Origin: Ligula intestinalis
Lineage: Eukaryota > Platyhelminthes > Cestoda > Diphyllobothriidea > Diphyllobothriidae
Direction of reading: 5' to 3'
Length of the DNA stretch: 64,000 nucleotides
NCBI GenBank assembly: GCA_036362985.1
Contig: JAYGXS010000004.1
Coordinates: forward strand, 11,306,078 to 11,370,077
The notes beneath the pieces were generated by a model. It was not told the DNA's origin and made no database searches. It saw only the letters and a program-made list of their open reading frames with translations. This document shows, in pieces, positions 45,627 to 56,510 of this stretch. A program made the translations under genes and the position numbers. Positions within the stretch are counted from its first letter, which is position 1. The number at the start of each line of letters is the position of its first letter.

Positions 45627-48430
45627 CTAGGAAGTGAAGTAATTATAGAGTACTATTGACGTGTGCCTTTCAATTCAAAACGCGAATCACAGTTTAAAAG
45701 GCCTAAGCGAAACCTGCATTTTTTGCATATATTAAGTCTGCACAACGTGTATTAATTATAAATCCTTACTGCTCCACCCTTTTCCGGGTAAATTACGTTA
45801 ACAATTACAATGAGAACCAATTATTGTTCTCCTTGTTACCCTAAATATTATGAGCCTATTTAAAAAATTTCTTCAGCATCTACTGAATTGTTGACATCAA
45901 TAAAGGAAACTAGAAATTGTAAATTTTTATAAGGCGATAAGTAAGTTTCAATTATACTGGATCCTTTTTCATTTATCCTTCATAGTTAAAGTAAAAATCT
46001 GTCCTCATTATTGTATTTTTATAAAATCAGTAGCCTAAAGAACATAGTTGTGGGGAAAAGATTTGGAATAACGTAGTTTATAAAAGTAGTTACAGAAACG
46101 CACAACTTTCACTTTTATTCTTTACAGTCGTGGTAAAATTAATTCTCAAAAATTTAAATCAACATGACGATTTTACTAGCGCATGGATCATTTGGCACCG
46201 TTTTTCAAATTTAAAGCTTACAGTGTGTTATTTAACCTATTTTTTTGAATATCACCATTACCTTCTGACAGCTGTGACATGTTCCATTGTCAGGTGGAAG
46301 TGCACTAGAATGACTGTATTTGACAGAGTTGGATTTGGTGGCCTTTATTAACTTTAACTTTGCATACAAATATTAAGGCATGAATTTAATGAAATTTTTG
46401 CAAACAGATCACGTTCATTATGGTAGAAAAGATTTGCAACAATAAGAAACATAGTTAAATTCTTTCAAACTGCTGAATATACCTTCGATATTGATTTTAA
46501 AAATGATTAAGTTGAAGCTACTTTTAAATTTATCAGATAAGCAAATACACCGCACAACATACTGAAATAACTGATATTTTTATGTTAAATTCTTACTTTT
46601 CGCCGAGCGCATTCTCAGATTTGTCCCTCTGTAATAAGTTAACGCTGGGCCATTACATGATGCCTGTTGGAAAAAGAGTACTTCAATTGCATGAAATGGT
46701 CATCCGAATGTATCATGAAAAGGTACAAATAAAACACTGCGTAATAAGGGCTCAAATTGGTGCTTTATCGAGACCAAAACAATCCTGTTTTTATACGCAT
46801 ATGCACGGATAAGACGTAGATTTGGTCCTGAGTAATGAAACATAAGACACATATGTCAAATAATATCCAATAAATTGATGAATCATTTATTGTGAAAGCG
46901 TTGTCTGTATGTTGATATTTTTACAATGAAAGCTAAAATTTGTTTCACGATGTTCATCATGACTTAACTTTTAGCAGTCGCAGTAAGTGAAAAGGTGTAT
47001 GCTGTAAATATCACTGGTGTCTCTTCAAGTTAAGGTAAAGAGGTGTTTTGCCATCTGAAATATCATGCATGCAAATATCTCCTCATCCACTTGATCACAA
47101 AGATAGCCAACCATTGTAGACTTTTTGCGCTATGCCTGGTTAGAAGTTTGACTATAATTGTTATATGTAAACGTCTAAGGACTACTGAAGAAAACTTATA
47201 CTATCTTAAACGGTCACTTTGTGTCTCTAAATCACTTAATCTCATCTTGCTTCTATAGGTAATGCAATGGAGAGTAAGTGACATTTTAGATGGCGGAATT
47301 GACCCAACGCAGCAGTTAAAAGATTGCAAGAGAAAAAGCGTGCTGCTTATGAAACGTTAATTTATAAATATAATTTAAAGAAAAGCTGACTATTGGAACC
47401 GTCGTAGTAATGTTGAAATGTTGAGCATTTATAGTCCTCTGAAAAAGATATATGTGCAATCGTAAAAGTGAATGCAATTGTAAATAGCTGTACATTAGCT
47501 GACGTTAAACAGTTTCAATTATTGTACATACGTGCATTTTAAGGATATAATCTAACTCTCACCTTATTTTGGGGAAATATCTTATTTGTTTTCCTCAGTT
47601 GCGTCAACTTTCCTACGGTCGATATTAATGTTAATCTTTTATTAGATTAAGTATAGATAACATATTAGCAGACACCCCCCATTAGAATTCATCATCTGGT
47701 AATTTCGAACGTTTTTACTTATAAGGTCTTTTCTACGAGAAGTGCTTTGACTTCTGTACCGGCTCCAATAAAACGCAAACATCTATTAAAATCTTTTGCG
47801 TGAAGACAGGTGATGCGTACCGGAAAGCCTACTATAAACTGAAGTTTCCGGATTTCAGCATTATCCTCGGCCGTGCGACATCATGCTTTTGTTATGACTT
47901 ATGTATTTTTTCCCTTGTTTTCTAATATGTTATCGAACCATTTTAACCGAAAAAAAAGAGAAAGCAAATGTATGCAACTCTATAATGTGGAGATCTCTAC
48001 ATGAACTTCACAGATCAATATGAATTTATACTCGATAGAATATCATAGATAGAGTGGTTAACCCATCAGCAACTATTCGTGTGTAACATTTAACGAACGT
48101 GTTTCGAAGGAAAAAATAAAATTGTTTTCGTAATTTTTTCAGTAATTGAGAGCCAACTGGATGTATTTTTAAAAATTGGTTTACTAATTTTTATACAAAA
48201 ATTCAGCTTGAGCAAATAGAAAATAAAATGAAACACAATTCAATGAAGATTAAAAATTTTATTGCTTCTAATTCGTTATAGACAATATAATTTACCTCAA
48301 TATGCAATGCCTTGCTTCTTACGTACTTTATCCGGTCATTTACAAATTAGCGAAGCGTTTAAAAGGTGCAAATATTATTATTTGTTTGAAATAATACATA
48401 TAAACAAAAGCGTGAATATTCATGTTTCAT
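45627..48430. other. AT-rich region upstream of the first mapped dlg exon
   Basis: No repeat or coding motif recognised. It should be intron leading to the unseen dlg initiator exon. Short ORFs (46130-47258) are typical of chance in such AT-rich DNA. Confidence 0.5.
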
Positions 48431-48564
48431 GCTTCATCAGTAGAGGATAAGGATCGGATCCGTGGGCACCCCTTCGTTGCAGTCAGCGGACATGTGGACG
48501 TTTTCAGGAAGACCAATCCCCCTACCAAAGCAAGGGCACTCCCGTGAACGGTACAGATCATGTT

Positions 48565-48855
48565 TCAAATAGGACATCGTATTTCTTCTTGAATGCGGCA
48601 ATTGTGTCGGCAGCAACAACTTCGGGAGGGGAGATTGTTCCATGCATTCACAGCACGCCTTGAGAGTCGGTTGACGTGCGGGAGGCCATCTGTCCGTTGT
48701 ACCACCAGTTTGAAGCAGTGTCCTCGCGTGGGCATGTCAACGGCTAGTTTGAAGTACTCTGCGACCTCCGGTATGTCGCCGCAGACAACCACTTTATACA
48801 TCATGATTTGGTCGCCTTTAGAGCGTCGAAATTCGAAGGTAAACAGGTCCAGTGC
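48565..48855 (-). pseudogene. LINE RT C-terminal tail after the nonsense codon
   Basis: Same frame as the RT ORF: ALDLFTFEFRRSKGDQIMMY, then KVVVCGDIPEVAEYF and LSRRAVNAWNNLPSRSC. The closing VNAWNNLP motif is the standard C-terminal signature of CR1/Jockey LINE polyproteins (V-WN-LP). Its presence shows that the stop at 48856 is a lesion, not the natural end. Confidence 0.75.
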
Positions 48856-50313
48856 TTAACAGCGCTCCGGATAGGTCAGCCTTCTCACTTCGGGCACCAT
48901 TCTTGACCCCAGTCGTTGAACATATTCGATGTCGGTCATTTCGATCTTCGTACACGGAAACCAAGCGGATGATCCATACTCCATGATCGGTCGAATAAAC
49001 GTGACCATGATCTTACGGAATATCTGCATTGACCAGAACTTGAATGCTCTTTTGAACATCCAAAGTAGCGCTAGCCCATTGCATCTCGCCACTGTTGATT
49101 GTTCTTGGGTCTTGAGGTCGTCCTGGATGATAACGCCCAAGTCTCGAGTACTCCTAACAGCGGCCAGTGTCATGTTTCCCATTGTATAGGGCGGGTGGTC
49201 CCGGTTCCTCTGAATTATAAACAAGTTCGATTTGGTCACGTTTACCGGTGTCTTGATCTGTAATGACCACTCATGTATCACATCGAGATCATTTTGGAAC
49301 GTCATTGTGTCTTCGGCGTTGCGTATGACATGCCATACCTTGAGGTCGTCCGCAAACAGAAGGCATGGGAATGTAAGTCTTGATGGGATATCCACGACAT
49401 ATATTGAAAACAGTCTGGGACCCAGCACCGACCCTTGTCGTACTCCACTACGAGCCTCAAACGCCGAGGAACACCCTTCGCCAACTCTGACCCGGCATTG
49501 TCTACCGAATAGATACCCCTTGGTCCATTTGATGACCGTTCTAGGTACCGGCGTGTTACTGAGTTTGTTTAGGAGAAGCACGTGATCGACTTTATCAAAC
49601 GCCTTGCTAAGATCGATTAAGGCTGCATGAACCGGTAGTCGTTTTTCTTTAGCTTCGCACCAGGCTTCACGTGCCACCATAAGTTTTGTGGTACACGATT
49701 TGCCCTTAACAAAGCCACGTTGTTCTGTTGGTAGCATTGTGGCTGGCCCAATGTGAGCATCGATTTCGCGACAGATGAAGTTTTCGAGTACTTTCACAAA
49801 CACCGAGGTCAGGCTGACTGGTCGATAATTCTGGGGAAGAAAACGGTCACCACTCTTGTACCTCGGAGTTATTAAACTCTGTTTCCAGTCATCTGGTACC
49901 GTTGCAGTTTCAAGCGTACAGAGAAACAGTGCTTTGATGCTTGGTGCGATTATAGAAGCAAGCTCGCTAATTACCCTCGGATTGAGATTGTCGGGTCCAG
50001 CAGCCTTACTTAGTGCATTCTCCACATCTTCAATGGTGATTAGCATGCCGTTTTCAGTTTGGTCATGGATCTCAAAATCCTCCCTGTCGGGCGCTGGTGG
50101 CAAGTAAACAGTAGAGTATTGTTGAGCTAGAAGTTCAGCCATACATAATTTATCGGTCTCGAGCACACCATCTGTATTGTGGAGACCCTGGATGCCCGGA
50201 CTTTCACGACGCTTTCGCTTCAGAAACGAATAGAATCGATTCAGTTGAGTGTCAACGTTTTTCAGCAGATCTTCTTCGTATGCTACTTTTTTTCCCTCAT
50301 CATACGTTTGCAT
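48856..50313 (-). CDS. LINE reverse transcriptase domain, prematurely stopped
   Basis: 485 codons. RT motifs in order: PDDWKQSLITPRYKSGDR, QNYRPVSLTSVFVKVLENFI, GFVKGKSCTTKL, ALIDLSKAFDKVDH (catalytic Asp), RQGSVLGPRLFSIYV, then FADDLKVW at 49356-49333 (F-x-DD catalytic pair), followed by thumb sequence. The Met start is not natural: coding resumes from frames upstream across two 7-base A runs on the coding strand. The TAA at 48856-48858 is in frame with the tail that continues to 48565, so one nonsense change truncates the protein. Non-LTR, CR1/Jockey group by motif style; finer clade not determined. Confidence 0.85.
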   Translation of the reverse strand: MQTYDEGKKVAYEEDLLKNVDTQLNRFYSFLKRKRRESPGIQGLHNTDGVLETDKLCMAELLAQQYSTVYLPPAPDREDFEIHDQTENGMLITIEDVENALSKAAGPDNLNPRVISELASIIAPSIKALFLCTLETATVPDDWKQSLITPRYKSGDRFLPQNYRPVSLTSVFVKVLENFICREIDAHIGPATMLPTEQRGFVKGKSCTTKLMVAREAWCEAKEKRLPVHAALIDLSKAFDKVDHVLLLNKLSNTPVPRTVIKWTKGYLFGRQCRVRVGEGCSSAFEARSGVRQGSVLGPRLFSIYVVDIPSRLTFPCLLFADDLKVWHVIRNAEDTMTFQNDLDVIHEWSLQIKTPVNVTKSNLFIIQRNRDHPPYTMGNMTLAAVRSTRDLGVIIQDDLKTQEQSTVARCNGLALLWMFKRAFKFWSMQIFRKIMVTFIRPIMEYGSSAWFPCTKIEMTDIEYVQRLGSRMVPEVRRLTYPERC

Positions 50314-50592
50314 TCATCTCTGAGTGTTTTGCATTTTTTTGTCCTTCGGTAGTTTTTAGGATCATGAAGGCTTTGTTGGCACGTTTTCTGGCTTTGAACT
50401 TGCGTTTTGTCTCACCATCCATCCATGGGGGATGACATGCTGCCCATCCGCGGAGCGTAAAGGGGACAAATCAGTACAGAGTCGCTCAATATTCCCACGA
50501 ATCACTCTCCAGCGTTCTTCTTCGTCGGTCGAGCTACTCGGCTCTCAGGATAGATTCCTAGCGCTCTGTCTCATTCCATCGTAGTCAGTCTT

Positions 50593-51348
50593 TCAGTATA
50601 ACGGTTTGTAGCATCTACGCGTTGACAGCGATCCTGTTATGTGGAGTGCTACGAAGACAGTAGCATGATCACTGGTGCCTAGGGGTGCGGAGACTCGAGC
50701 ATCAGATACTTTTGTGTGCCCATTTGTGAATATCAAGTCCAGACAGGAAGCCATACCCGAGTCGGCTATCCGCGTAGGCTGGGCAACGTGTTGTACAAGA
50801 TGGGTTTCGTTTGTCATTTCCAACAATGCGTTCTCCGTTTCAGAGGCACGACCCTCGATGTTCAGATGAGCCCAGTTGATATGTGCGCAATTGAAATCAC
50901 CGACAATACAGACCCGCGACCTTTTGGCATACTTTTTGACTGTAGTCAACCAATTTATACCGTCGGCTTGAGGAATTCGGTATACAACACCTATGGTTGT
51001 GGTTGCACAAGTAGCAACCTTGACCGACACCCAGAGTTGTTCAACCCGGTTGTCTTCCATGCGTGTGCGTTTGGACAGTGTTACAATGAGTCCATCGGTC
51101 ACTGATAACAAAATACCGCCATGTATCCTATCGTTACGGTCGAAACGGAACACTCGGTTACCGGGCACATTGATCTCACTATCCGTTACAGATTCAAATA
51201 GCCAGGTCTCTGTCACCGCAATAATCGCAGGGCGCTTTTGCGCGATAATTACATGTAATTCAGCCAGTTTGTTGAGCAGGCTTTGCGCATTTATCAGTAG
51301 AATGCCTATAACTCTATCAGAGCTTTCCGGGCCATTACTAGCAATAGT
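50593..51348 (-). CDS. LINE endonuclease domain (exo-endo-phos), separated from RT
   Basis: The open frame begins after a stop at 51349-51351 and has GILLINAQSLLNKLAELHVI, then IAVTETWLFES, VCIVGDFNCAHINW and LGTSDHATVFV. These are the N, E, D-x-N and S-D-H motifs of APE-type LINE endonucleases, which nick target DNA to prime reverse transcription. The first internal Met (51216) is inside the domain, so the true protein starts upstream or comes from ORF read-through. It stops before the RT because of a frame break; about 250 aa. All catalytic motifs look intact, but the polyprotein is not. Confidence 0.85.
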   Translation of the reverse strand, partial: TIASNGPESSDRVIGILLINAQSLLNKLAELHVIIAQKRPAIIAVTETWLFESVTDSEINVPGNRVFRFDRNDRIHGGILLSVTDGLIVTLSKRTRMEDNRVEQLWVSVKVATCATTTIGVVYRIPQADGINWLTTVKKYAKRSRVCIVGDFNCAHINWAHLNIEGRASETENALLEMTNETHLVQHVAQPTRIADSGMASCLDLIFTNGHTKVSDARVSAPLGTSDHATVFVALHITGSLSTRRCYKPLY

Positions 51349-51350
51349 TT

Positions 51351-52250
51351 AAAGAGGGGTCTCCTCTTCTGGACAACCCGAAACATTTTAATGCGTAGGT
51401 CTTTCTCCTCAGCGGCACGGCGTTTTTTGATTTCATCGACGGCTCTACGTTGTTTTTTTCCTGTCCTCAGGGGACAGACCTGCCCGCATTGAGATATTTA
51501 AGCCTTCAAGTCTCTAACCACAGGTCAGCAGTGTTTTAAGGATGCGGTCGGACTTAGAAACCGCCTTCAGTGGTCTAGGTCGTCCGCCATCTGCCGATTT
51601 TGCACCTAGTCTTTAAAGGCTTAAAATTGATACCTGTCCATCACTTGGGGCCAGCATTTAAGGGTGATTTTTGTTATTTCTTTAGAGTCGTGTTGCACAC
51701 GTGTTTATGCATCTACTCCGTCGGATTCGGGCACATTGAAGAAGAATGGCGATTTCTTTCTATCAGTTGGGTCGTTTGTTTCTTTTGACGCCTTAGATGC
51801 CGATGCAGAATCCTTCGACGTAGAAGCTTTCGGCACTTCGTGTAGCTCGGCCTTTTTTTGCGGGTTTCGGCGTAGTCCACTCCGCATTTTCATCGATTTC
51901 TGTAGAAGAAAGCACGATATATGGGTCTCAGTTTTCCAGATTTTCTATTGGCGGCTTCTCCCGTACCGCTATTGTATCTGGCTTCGCCGCATCTGAAGTT
52001 ATCGCATCTTCTTCGAGGGTTTTGTTTTCACCTGTTGTATCGGTGGGGGTGTCCGCAGCGTCTTCGCCAAGGATACTACTTTTGCACGCATAACAAAAGG
52101 GCACGAGCCCTTCTGAGTCGTAGTTTTCTAAGACTTCCTAGACTTCAGGAGCTATTTTTGCGCATTTTATGTGCACTCATCTGTAACATAAAGCGCAGAG
52201 CACGGCCTTACTTCTGCCAGTGACATAACTGTTGTACGTGGGACACTTGG
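51351..52250 (-). other. Possible LINE ORF1 / 5' remnant
   Basis: Minus-strand fragments DEIKKRRAAEEKDLRIKMFR (51440-51380) and a 62-codon frame at 51705-51893 rich in K, S, A (KASTSKDSASASKASKETND) look like a basic, low-complexity ORF1, but frames are broken and no domain is certain. Position directly upstream of the endonuclease supports this. Confidence 0.35.
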
Positions 52251-52555
52251 AATTTGTCATGGTTCCAAATAAAACGATACTAATAGAGATAATTTGTATA
52301 ATAAATACGAAGACCAAAAGTCACTTCTTCTCTTAAATAGATCGATTTATAGAAATCTTCCACTTTGTCTCAAATTTGAACCAACCAAGGTCAAGGTCAA
52401 CCGCTGAATATTGTCAATGATATTGCGCATTCAAAGGAAATTTTTCAAATTTATTTTTAGGAACCAAAGTTACCGAAATTTCTGCCTATTTGGAGACAAT
52501 TAACATGCAGTTACATGTATTTATTGAATTTCTTACGGCGTCAGATTAATCGCTT

Positions 52556-52738
52556 GTGCATCTGAGGATCGCAGAGATCTTCGACTTAGCGTCAAAGATT
52601 CGTCTTGCACGTGACCAGCACAAGGAATCTTGCGCCCTGTGCGAGTCAAACTCTGCAAAATCGGTTGCACAACTGTTTCGTTGTAGGTCCTCCACAAAAC
52701 GAGGAATTGAAATGCCCCCATTGCTGAATGAAAATAAA
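52556..52738 (+). pseudogene. Inverted partial LINE copy ending at an assembly gap
   Basis: Plus strand reads LRIAEIFDLASKIRLARDQH and KESCALCESNSAKSVAQLF, nearly identical (about 4 of 60 residues different) to minus-strand 53985-53806 of the neighbouring LINE. It runs straight into the 100-N gap. It may be a real foldback, or a mis-join of the scaffold. Confidence 0.75.
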
Positions 52739-52739
52739 A

Positions 52740-52839
52740 NNNNNNNNNNNNNNNNNNNNNNNNNNNNNNNNNNNNNNNNNNNNNNNNNNNNNNNNNNNNN
52801 NNNNNNNNNNNNNNNNNNNNNNNNNNNNNNNNNNNNNNN
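52740..52839. other. Assembly gap (100 N)
   Basis: Exactly 100 N, the conventional placeholder for an unknown-size gap. The ORFs spanning it are not real. Confidence 0.99.
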
Positions 52840-54560
52840 TTGGATGGAGAGAATTCCATCTGCCAGGTAGCACTCCAACGTGAGAGTGTAAGTAGGTCCG
52901 CATTTGTTTTATCAACGCATATGCTTGCCGTGTCCTTAGAAAACGAGTATATGCATTTTAGGTCGTCTGCATAAATGAGATTGTGTGATTTTTTTAGAAC
53001 AGTCGAAATTGCGTTTATAAATAGAATGAAGAGTAATGGACCCAAGACAGTGCCTTGAAAAACGCCACTCGTGATCAGCTGAGCAGTGGAGTTACTATCA
53101 CATACTAAGAGCTTCTGGCTGCGGTTACACAAGTAGGAGCCGATGAAGTCGACGAAAGGAGACGGATGCCAATGGCTTCCAATTTTACCAGAAGCCGTCT
53201 GTGCGGCACCTTGTCTAAGGCTTTGCTCAGGTCAAAGTAGATAACAACCACGGATTACCGCTCGTTACGGAGGGAAGTGACATGGTTAAGAAAAGCTAAG
53301 TGACTGGTCTCGCATGATCTTCCGGGTAGAAAACCATGCTGCGAGTCGCTTAAAAGCTTATTTTTAGGCAAAAATCGAGAATTTGGTTCAAAATTATCTT
53401 CTCCAGAAGTAAAGCTAGGGCCGGGGTTTTATGAACACTGCGGTAGTTATTTATGTCTGAATGAGATCCTAATTTAAAGACTGGAAGAATAATGGATGTC
53501 TTCCAAGTGTCAGGAAAGTAACCATTTCAGAGATAGACTGAAAATATATGGCTAAGTAATTTGGGAAATGTCGACACTCTTTTGCTAACTGAATTGGGGA
53601 TACCACCAGTTCCCGAAGAGTACGAGCTTTTTAGATAACTTATCTGCTTACGAATTAATTCTATGGAGAAATCAACGTTCTCGAGAGTATTTTCTGAGTA
53701 TGGTTGAAACGACGGAACCGATTCAGATTCTATCGTAAAATGCTTCGCAAAGAAAGCATTGAATAATTCAGCCTTATCAGACTCATCTAGTACAAATGTT
53801 TTATTTTCATTCAGCAATGGGGGCATTTCAATTCCTCGTTTTGTGGAGGACCTACAACGAAACAGTTGTGCAACCAATTTTGCAGAGTTTGACTCGCTCA
53901 GGGCGCAAGATTCCTTGTGCTGGTCACGTGCAAGACGAATCTTTGACGCTAATTCGAAGATCTCTGCGATCCTAAGATGCACAGACAGCGAACTGGTAGA
54001 TGTATCTTTCAGCTGCCTCCTCAATTTCTTTAGTCTGGGCAAAAGAAAATGAGGACGGTCGATTCTGGTGTGTAGGTTTTCGCAATTTTAGTGGGCACAA
54101 ATTCCAGCATTTTAGTAGAAACGACCGACATGAGTTCAGAAAGATATGCAGCGTCATTAATGGAAGAGAGGCTCTGCCAATCTAATGAGTCAAGAAAATT
54201 GTTGATTGAGCTAATATCTGCGAGGTCATACGCATGATAGGTACGACTAGCACTAGCCCTTTTCCATAGAAGGAAGCGGAAGGCAACAGTGAATTAATGT
54301 GTGATCACTTTGGAAGATGTCCTGCTTAAAATCAACGAAGAGAGGGGCAAAACCGTTTGTGAAAATCAGATCCGGAATATGATTCTGCCTTGTTGGGGAA
54401 TTAACCAGTTGAGACCAGTTAGAAAAATTGATGGTATCTAGGAAAAGCTGAAATCTAGGTGGACAATGGTTTGAAAGCCAGTCGATTTCAGGAAAATTAA
54501 AATCTCCAGCAATAGTTTTAACTTCAAAAGTGGATTCTGAAATAAACTTGAATATTTCAC
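52840..54560 (-). mobile_element. Gap-interrupted LINE (endonuclease C-terminus plus RT)
   Basis: Minus strand from 54540: KTIAGDFNFPEIDWLSNHCP and FQSDHTLIHCCLP (endonuclease D-x-N and SDH motifs); 54042-53527 linker RIAEIFELASKIRLARDQHK; 53520-53360 PDTWKTSIILPVFKLGSHSD and NYRSVHKTPALALLLEKII; 53260-53160 FDLSKALDKVPHRRLLVKLE; 53132-52850 ITSGVFQGTVLGPLLFILFI and YADDLKCIY. Several frameshifts and stops separate these, so it is a pseudo-copy. It is close in sequence to the 57-61 kb LINE. The 3' end falls in the gap; the 5' end is truncated inside the endonuclease near 54560. Confidence 0.8.
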
Positions 54561-54564
54561 ACTT

Positions 54565-55406
54565 CCACTTCTAAGCAATCCCTTTTTTGCTTCTGGGTAT
54601 AGCTATCTTTGGAATAATTTGCCGATTGATATTCGGGCGTTGACTAGTCTTTGTGCTTTCAAGCGAAGGCTGCACATTCATCTTATTAATGAATTTTTTA
54701 ACCTTTTTGTTTTCCTCATCTTTTCCGGGCAGCTTTCTCCACGATCCCCGGAAAGGATTATCGGGAATTTAGGATCTCTTCTTGAAACTACCTTCCTCTG
54801 ACTCGTGTCCCCTTGAATCAGGAAGCAGTCTTGACTGCTCTCGTTTCGCTGGTCATCAACCATCATCAGGGCCTTATATTAGGTCACATCTCAGACATCC
54901 CCAACGATAGTCTTGTAGATTTGACGGACTTTTGGATCTCATACGGTGGTGCCCATCACGATCATAAACTGGTGGGTTCACTATGTTCTATTATGCCACA
55001 CCAGTTTGGGAACCCGAGTGTATTGCCGGGAACCTGTCAATGCCAGTAATCTTTCGTTAATACCTATTGTTCTGCCCCACGCTCAGCTTCGACTGTGTTT
55101 GCTTCCAAGCCCCCCCCCCCTTACTAACAGAGGCAGTGGGTACCAGAATACATAGTCAGAATCTAGATAACGATGTGGATCATCTGTGTGTGCCCTTGAA
55201 TTTCTCCTTCCGCATGACACTGCTATATTCATTTTTTTCGAATCTAACGAATTCGCTTCTTAACAGTTATACTCGTCTTATAGCTATAGACTACGGATAC
55301 TGCTTGTTAAACCAATTATTTCTAGTAGTTCGTGTTATCGAATTTTCGGTTTATTGATGAGGCCCATTGGGCCTGAAATATACAACTTATTATTTTTATT
55401 ATTAAA
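54565..55406 (+). mobile_element. LINE 3' end (RT tail and 3' UTR), plus orientation
   Basis: Plus strand begins FFASGYSYLWNNLPIDIRAL, the WNNLP..IR C-terminal signature, then TSLCAFKRRLHIHLINEFF (to about 54720), a 3' untranslated part with an 11-C tract (55110-55120), a stem-loop AGGCCCATTGGGCCT (55360-55374) and an AT-rich tail TTATTATTTTTATTATTAAA ending near 55406. Heavily 5'-truncated. Confidence 0.7.
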
Positions 55407-55504
55407 GCGTAAGCGTGTATAAAACCCAGGTTATTTGGCTACCAAGGGTAGTGTGTTTCGTTAAGGCCACAATCCATGGACAAAACACGTCGAAATTTTC
55501 TACG

Positions 55505-56290
55505 TTTAAGAATAAATTGTATATTTAAGGCCCAAAGGGCCCTTTCAGTATAAACTTAGGGCTATCGTGAAAATAAAAATATTTCCGATTAACAACGAAC
55601 TCTTATAAAATAATTGTCTGGGCAGTAAAAAAACTCCTTAATCGGTGGATGAGTTCAGCGAGCCACCGATTTCCAAAAAAATGTAGGAGAAAAGAGCTAT
55701 CTTAATAGGCATGCTGTTGAGGGTTCAGAGCGCTTATTGTCAATGGAAAAATAATATAGCGCGGAGTTATGTAGGGGTCATCCAGGACAACAGTAGAATG
55801 CAGCAGAAGTCAAGGCAAATCACAGAGATGCGACCCACCAGACTCCAAAGTCCACCGACAAGTTGGCGACCAAGCAATAACCATCAAAAGCGGCCTCAAA
55901 GATCACTGTATCCTGGGAAGAGCTTCAAATGCCAGGAGGAACCTTTTCGAAATCAGGCTCCAGAGTTCACCGACAAGTTGGCGACCAAGAAATTACCACC
56001 AATAGTGACCTCGAAGATCACCGTATCCTGCGAAGAGCTTCAAATGCCAGGAGGACCCTTTTCAAAATCTACAAGTTGCGTGTTTGGAAAGGAAACAGAC
56101 AGTAACGACTTTATTTCCTCCAAATTTAAATGTTTACGTATTTTGTCTTTGAAAATCGATAGTGTAGAAGACAACCTAATATCGAGCGGCAGATTATTCC
56201 GAATAAAAGCATATTTGGAAGTAAAAAAGCGAGAATGGTTAGATGTGGAGCAACCAACAATTACTAATATATTTCGCCTCACGCCGATAT
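55505..56290 (-). mobile_element. LINE 3' end (RT tail and 3' UTR), minus orientation
   Basis: Minus strand 56282-56040 reads CSTSNHSRFFTSKYAFIRNN then LPLDIRLSSTLSIFKDKIRK, the same tail signature. The 3' part carries a 115-bp tandem duplication and ends with a stem-loop (55544-55527) followed by AAATATACAATTTATTC, nearly the same end as the plus-oriented copy at 55.36-55.41 kb. The two elements converge with about 100 bp between their tails. Confidence 0.65.
55843..56072. repeat. Tandem duplication, period 115 bp
   Basis: Two diverged units: CACCGACAAGTTGGCGACCA occurs at 55853 and 55968, and AGCTTCAAATGCCAGGAGGA at 55921 and 56036. Spacing is exactly 115 in both cases, with scattered substitutions. 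Confidence 0.85.
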
Positions 56291-56384
56291 AATTATGGCC
56301 AAAGCTGCTTTGAGTTCAGGTATATTTTTTATGTAATTTATACTTAACTGATATAAAATTAAGACGTTGTCGTATGTTTTTGCT

Positions 56385-56510
56385 TCCGATTTTAGAATAC
56401 TGCTCTTCGCGGTTAGTACCTTGACAGAGCAGGACATGCAAAGCAGAATGGACCTCTTCGAAGACAGCTGCTCTAACTATGGCTTCACCAGCAACGTTGA
56501 AAATAATAAT
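56385..56510 (+). pseudogene. RTE-like reverse transcriptase fragment (tentative)
   Basis: Plus-strand reading DFRILLFAVSTLTEQDMQSR then MDLFEDSCSNYGFT resembles the (L)LFADDCAL...DMQ..MD-F...C-.FGL block of RTE-type RTs as I remember them. The DD pair is lost. It is followed by AATAATAATAATAAGG and a short repeat end. Fragment only; low confidence. Confidence 0.35.

Larger units (their letters stand above)
48430..51350 (-). mobile_element. CR1/Jockey-type non-LTR retrotransposon with broken ORF2
   Basis: Minus-strand LINE: apurinic-type endonuclease (51348-50593), a short damaged connector with two T7/A7 homopolymer frame breaks (50334-50340, 50287-50293), reverse transcriptase (50313-48856), an in-frame stop, and the C-terminal tail (to 48565). 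The 3' untranslated part ends near 48430 in TGATGAAGCATGAAACATG. ORF1-like sequence may continue to about 52.2 kb, with basic and Ala/Ser-rich frames, but it is too broken to call. One of at least three LINE lineages here, judged by its FADD motif and different sequence. Confidence 0.85.

Noticed and set aside
52533..53132. 199-codon ORF spanning the N gap
   Set aside because: The part after the gap is the wrong frame of an inverted LINE copy; the gap length is arbitrary.
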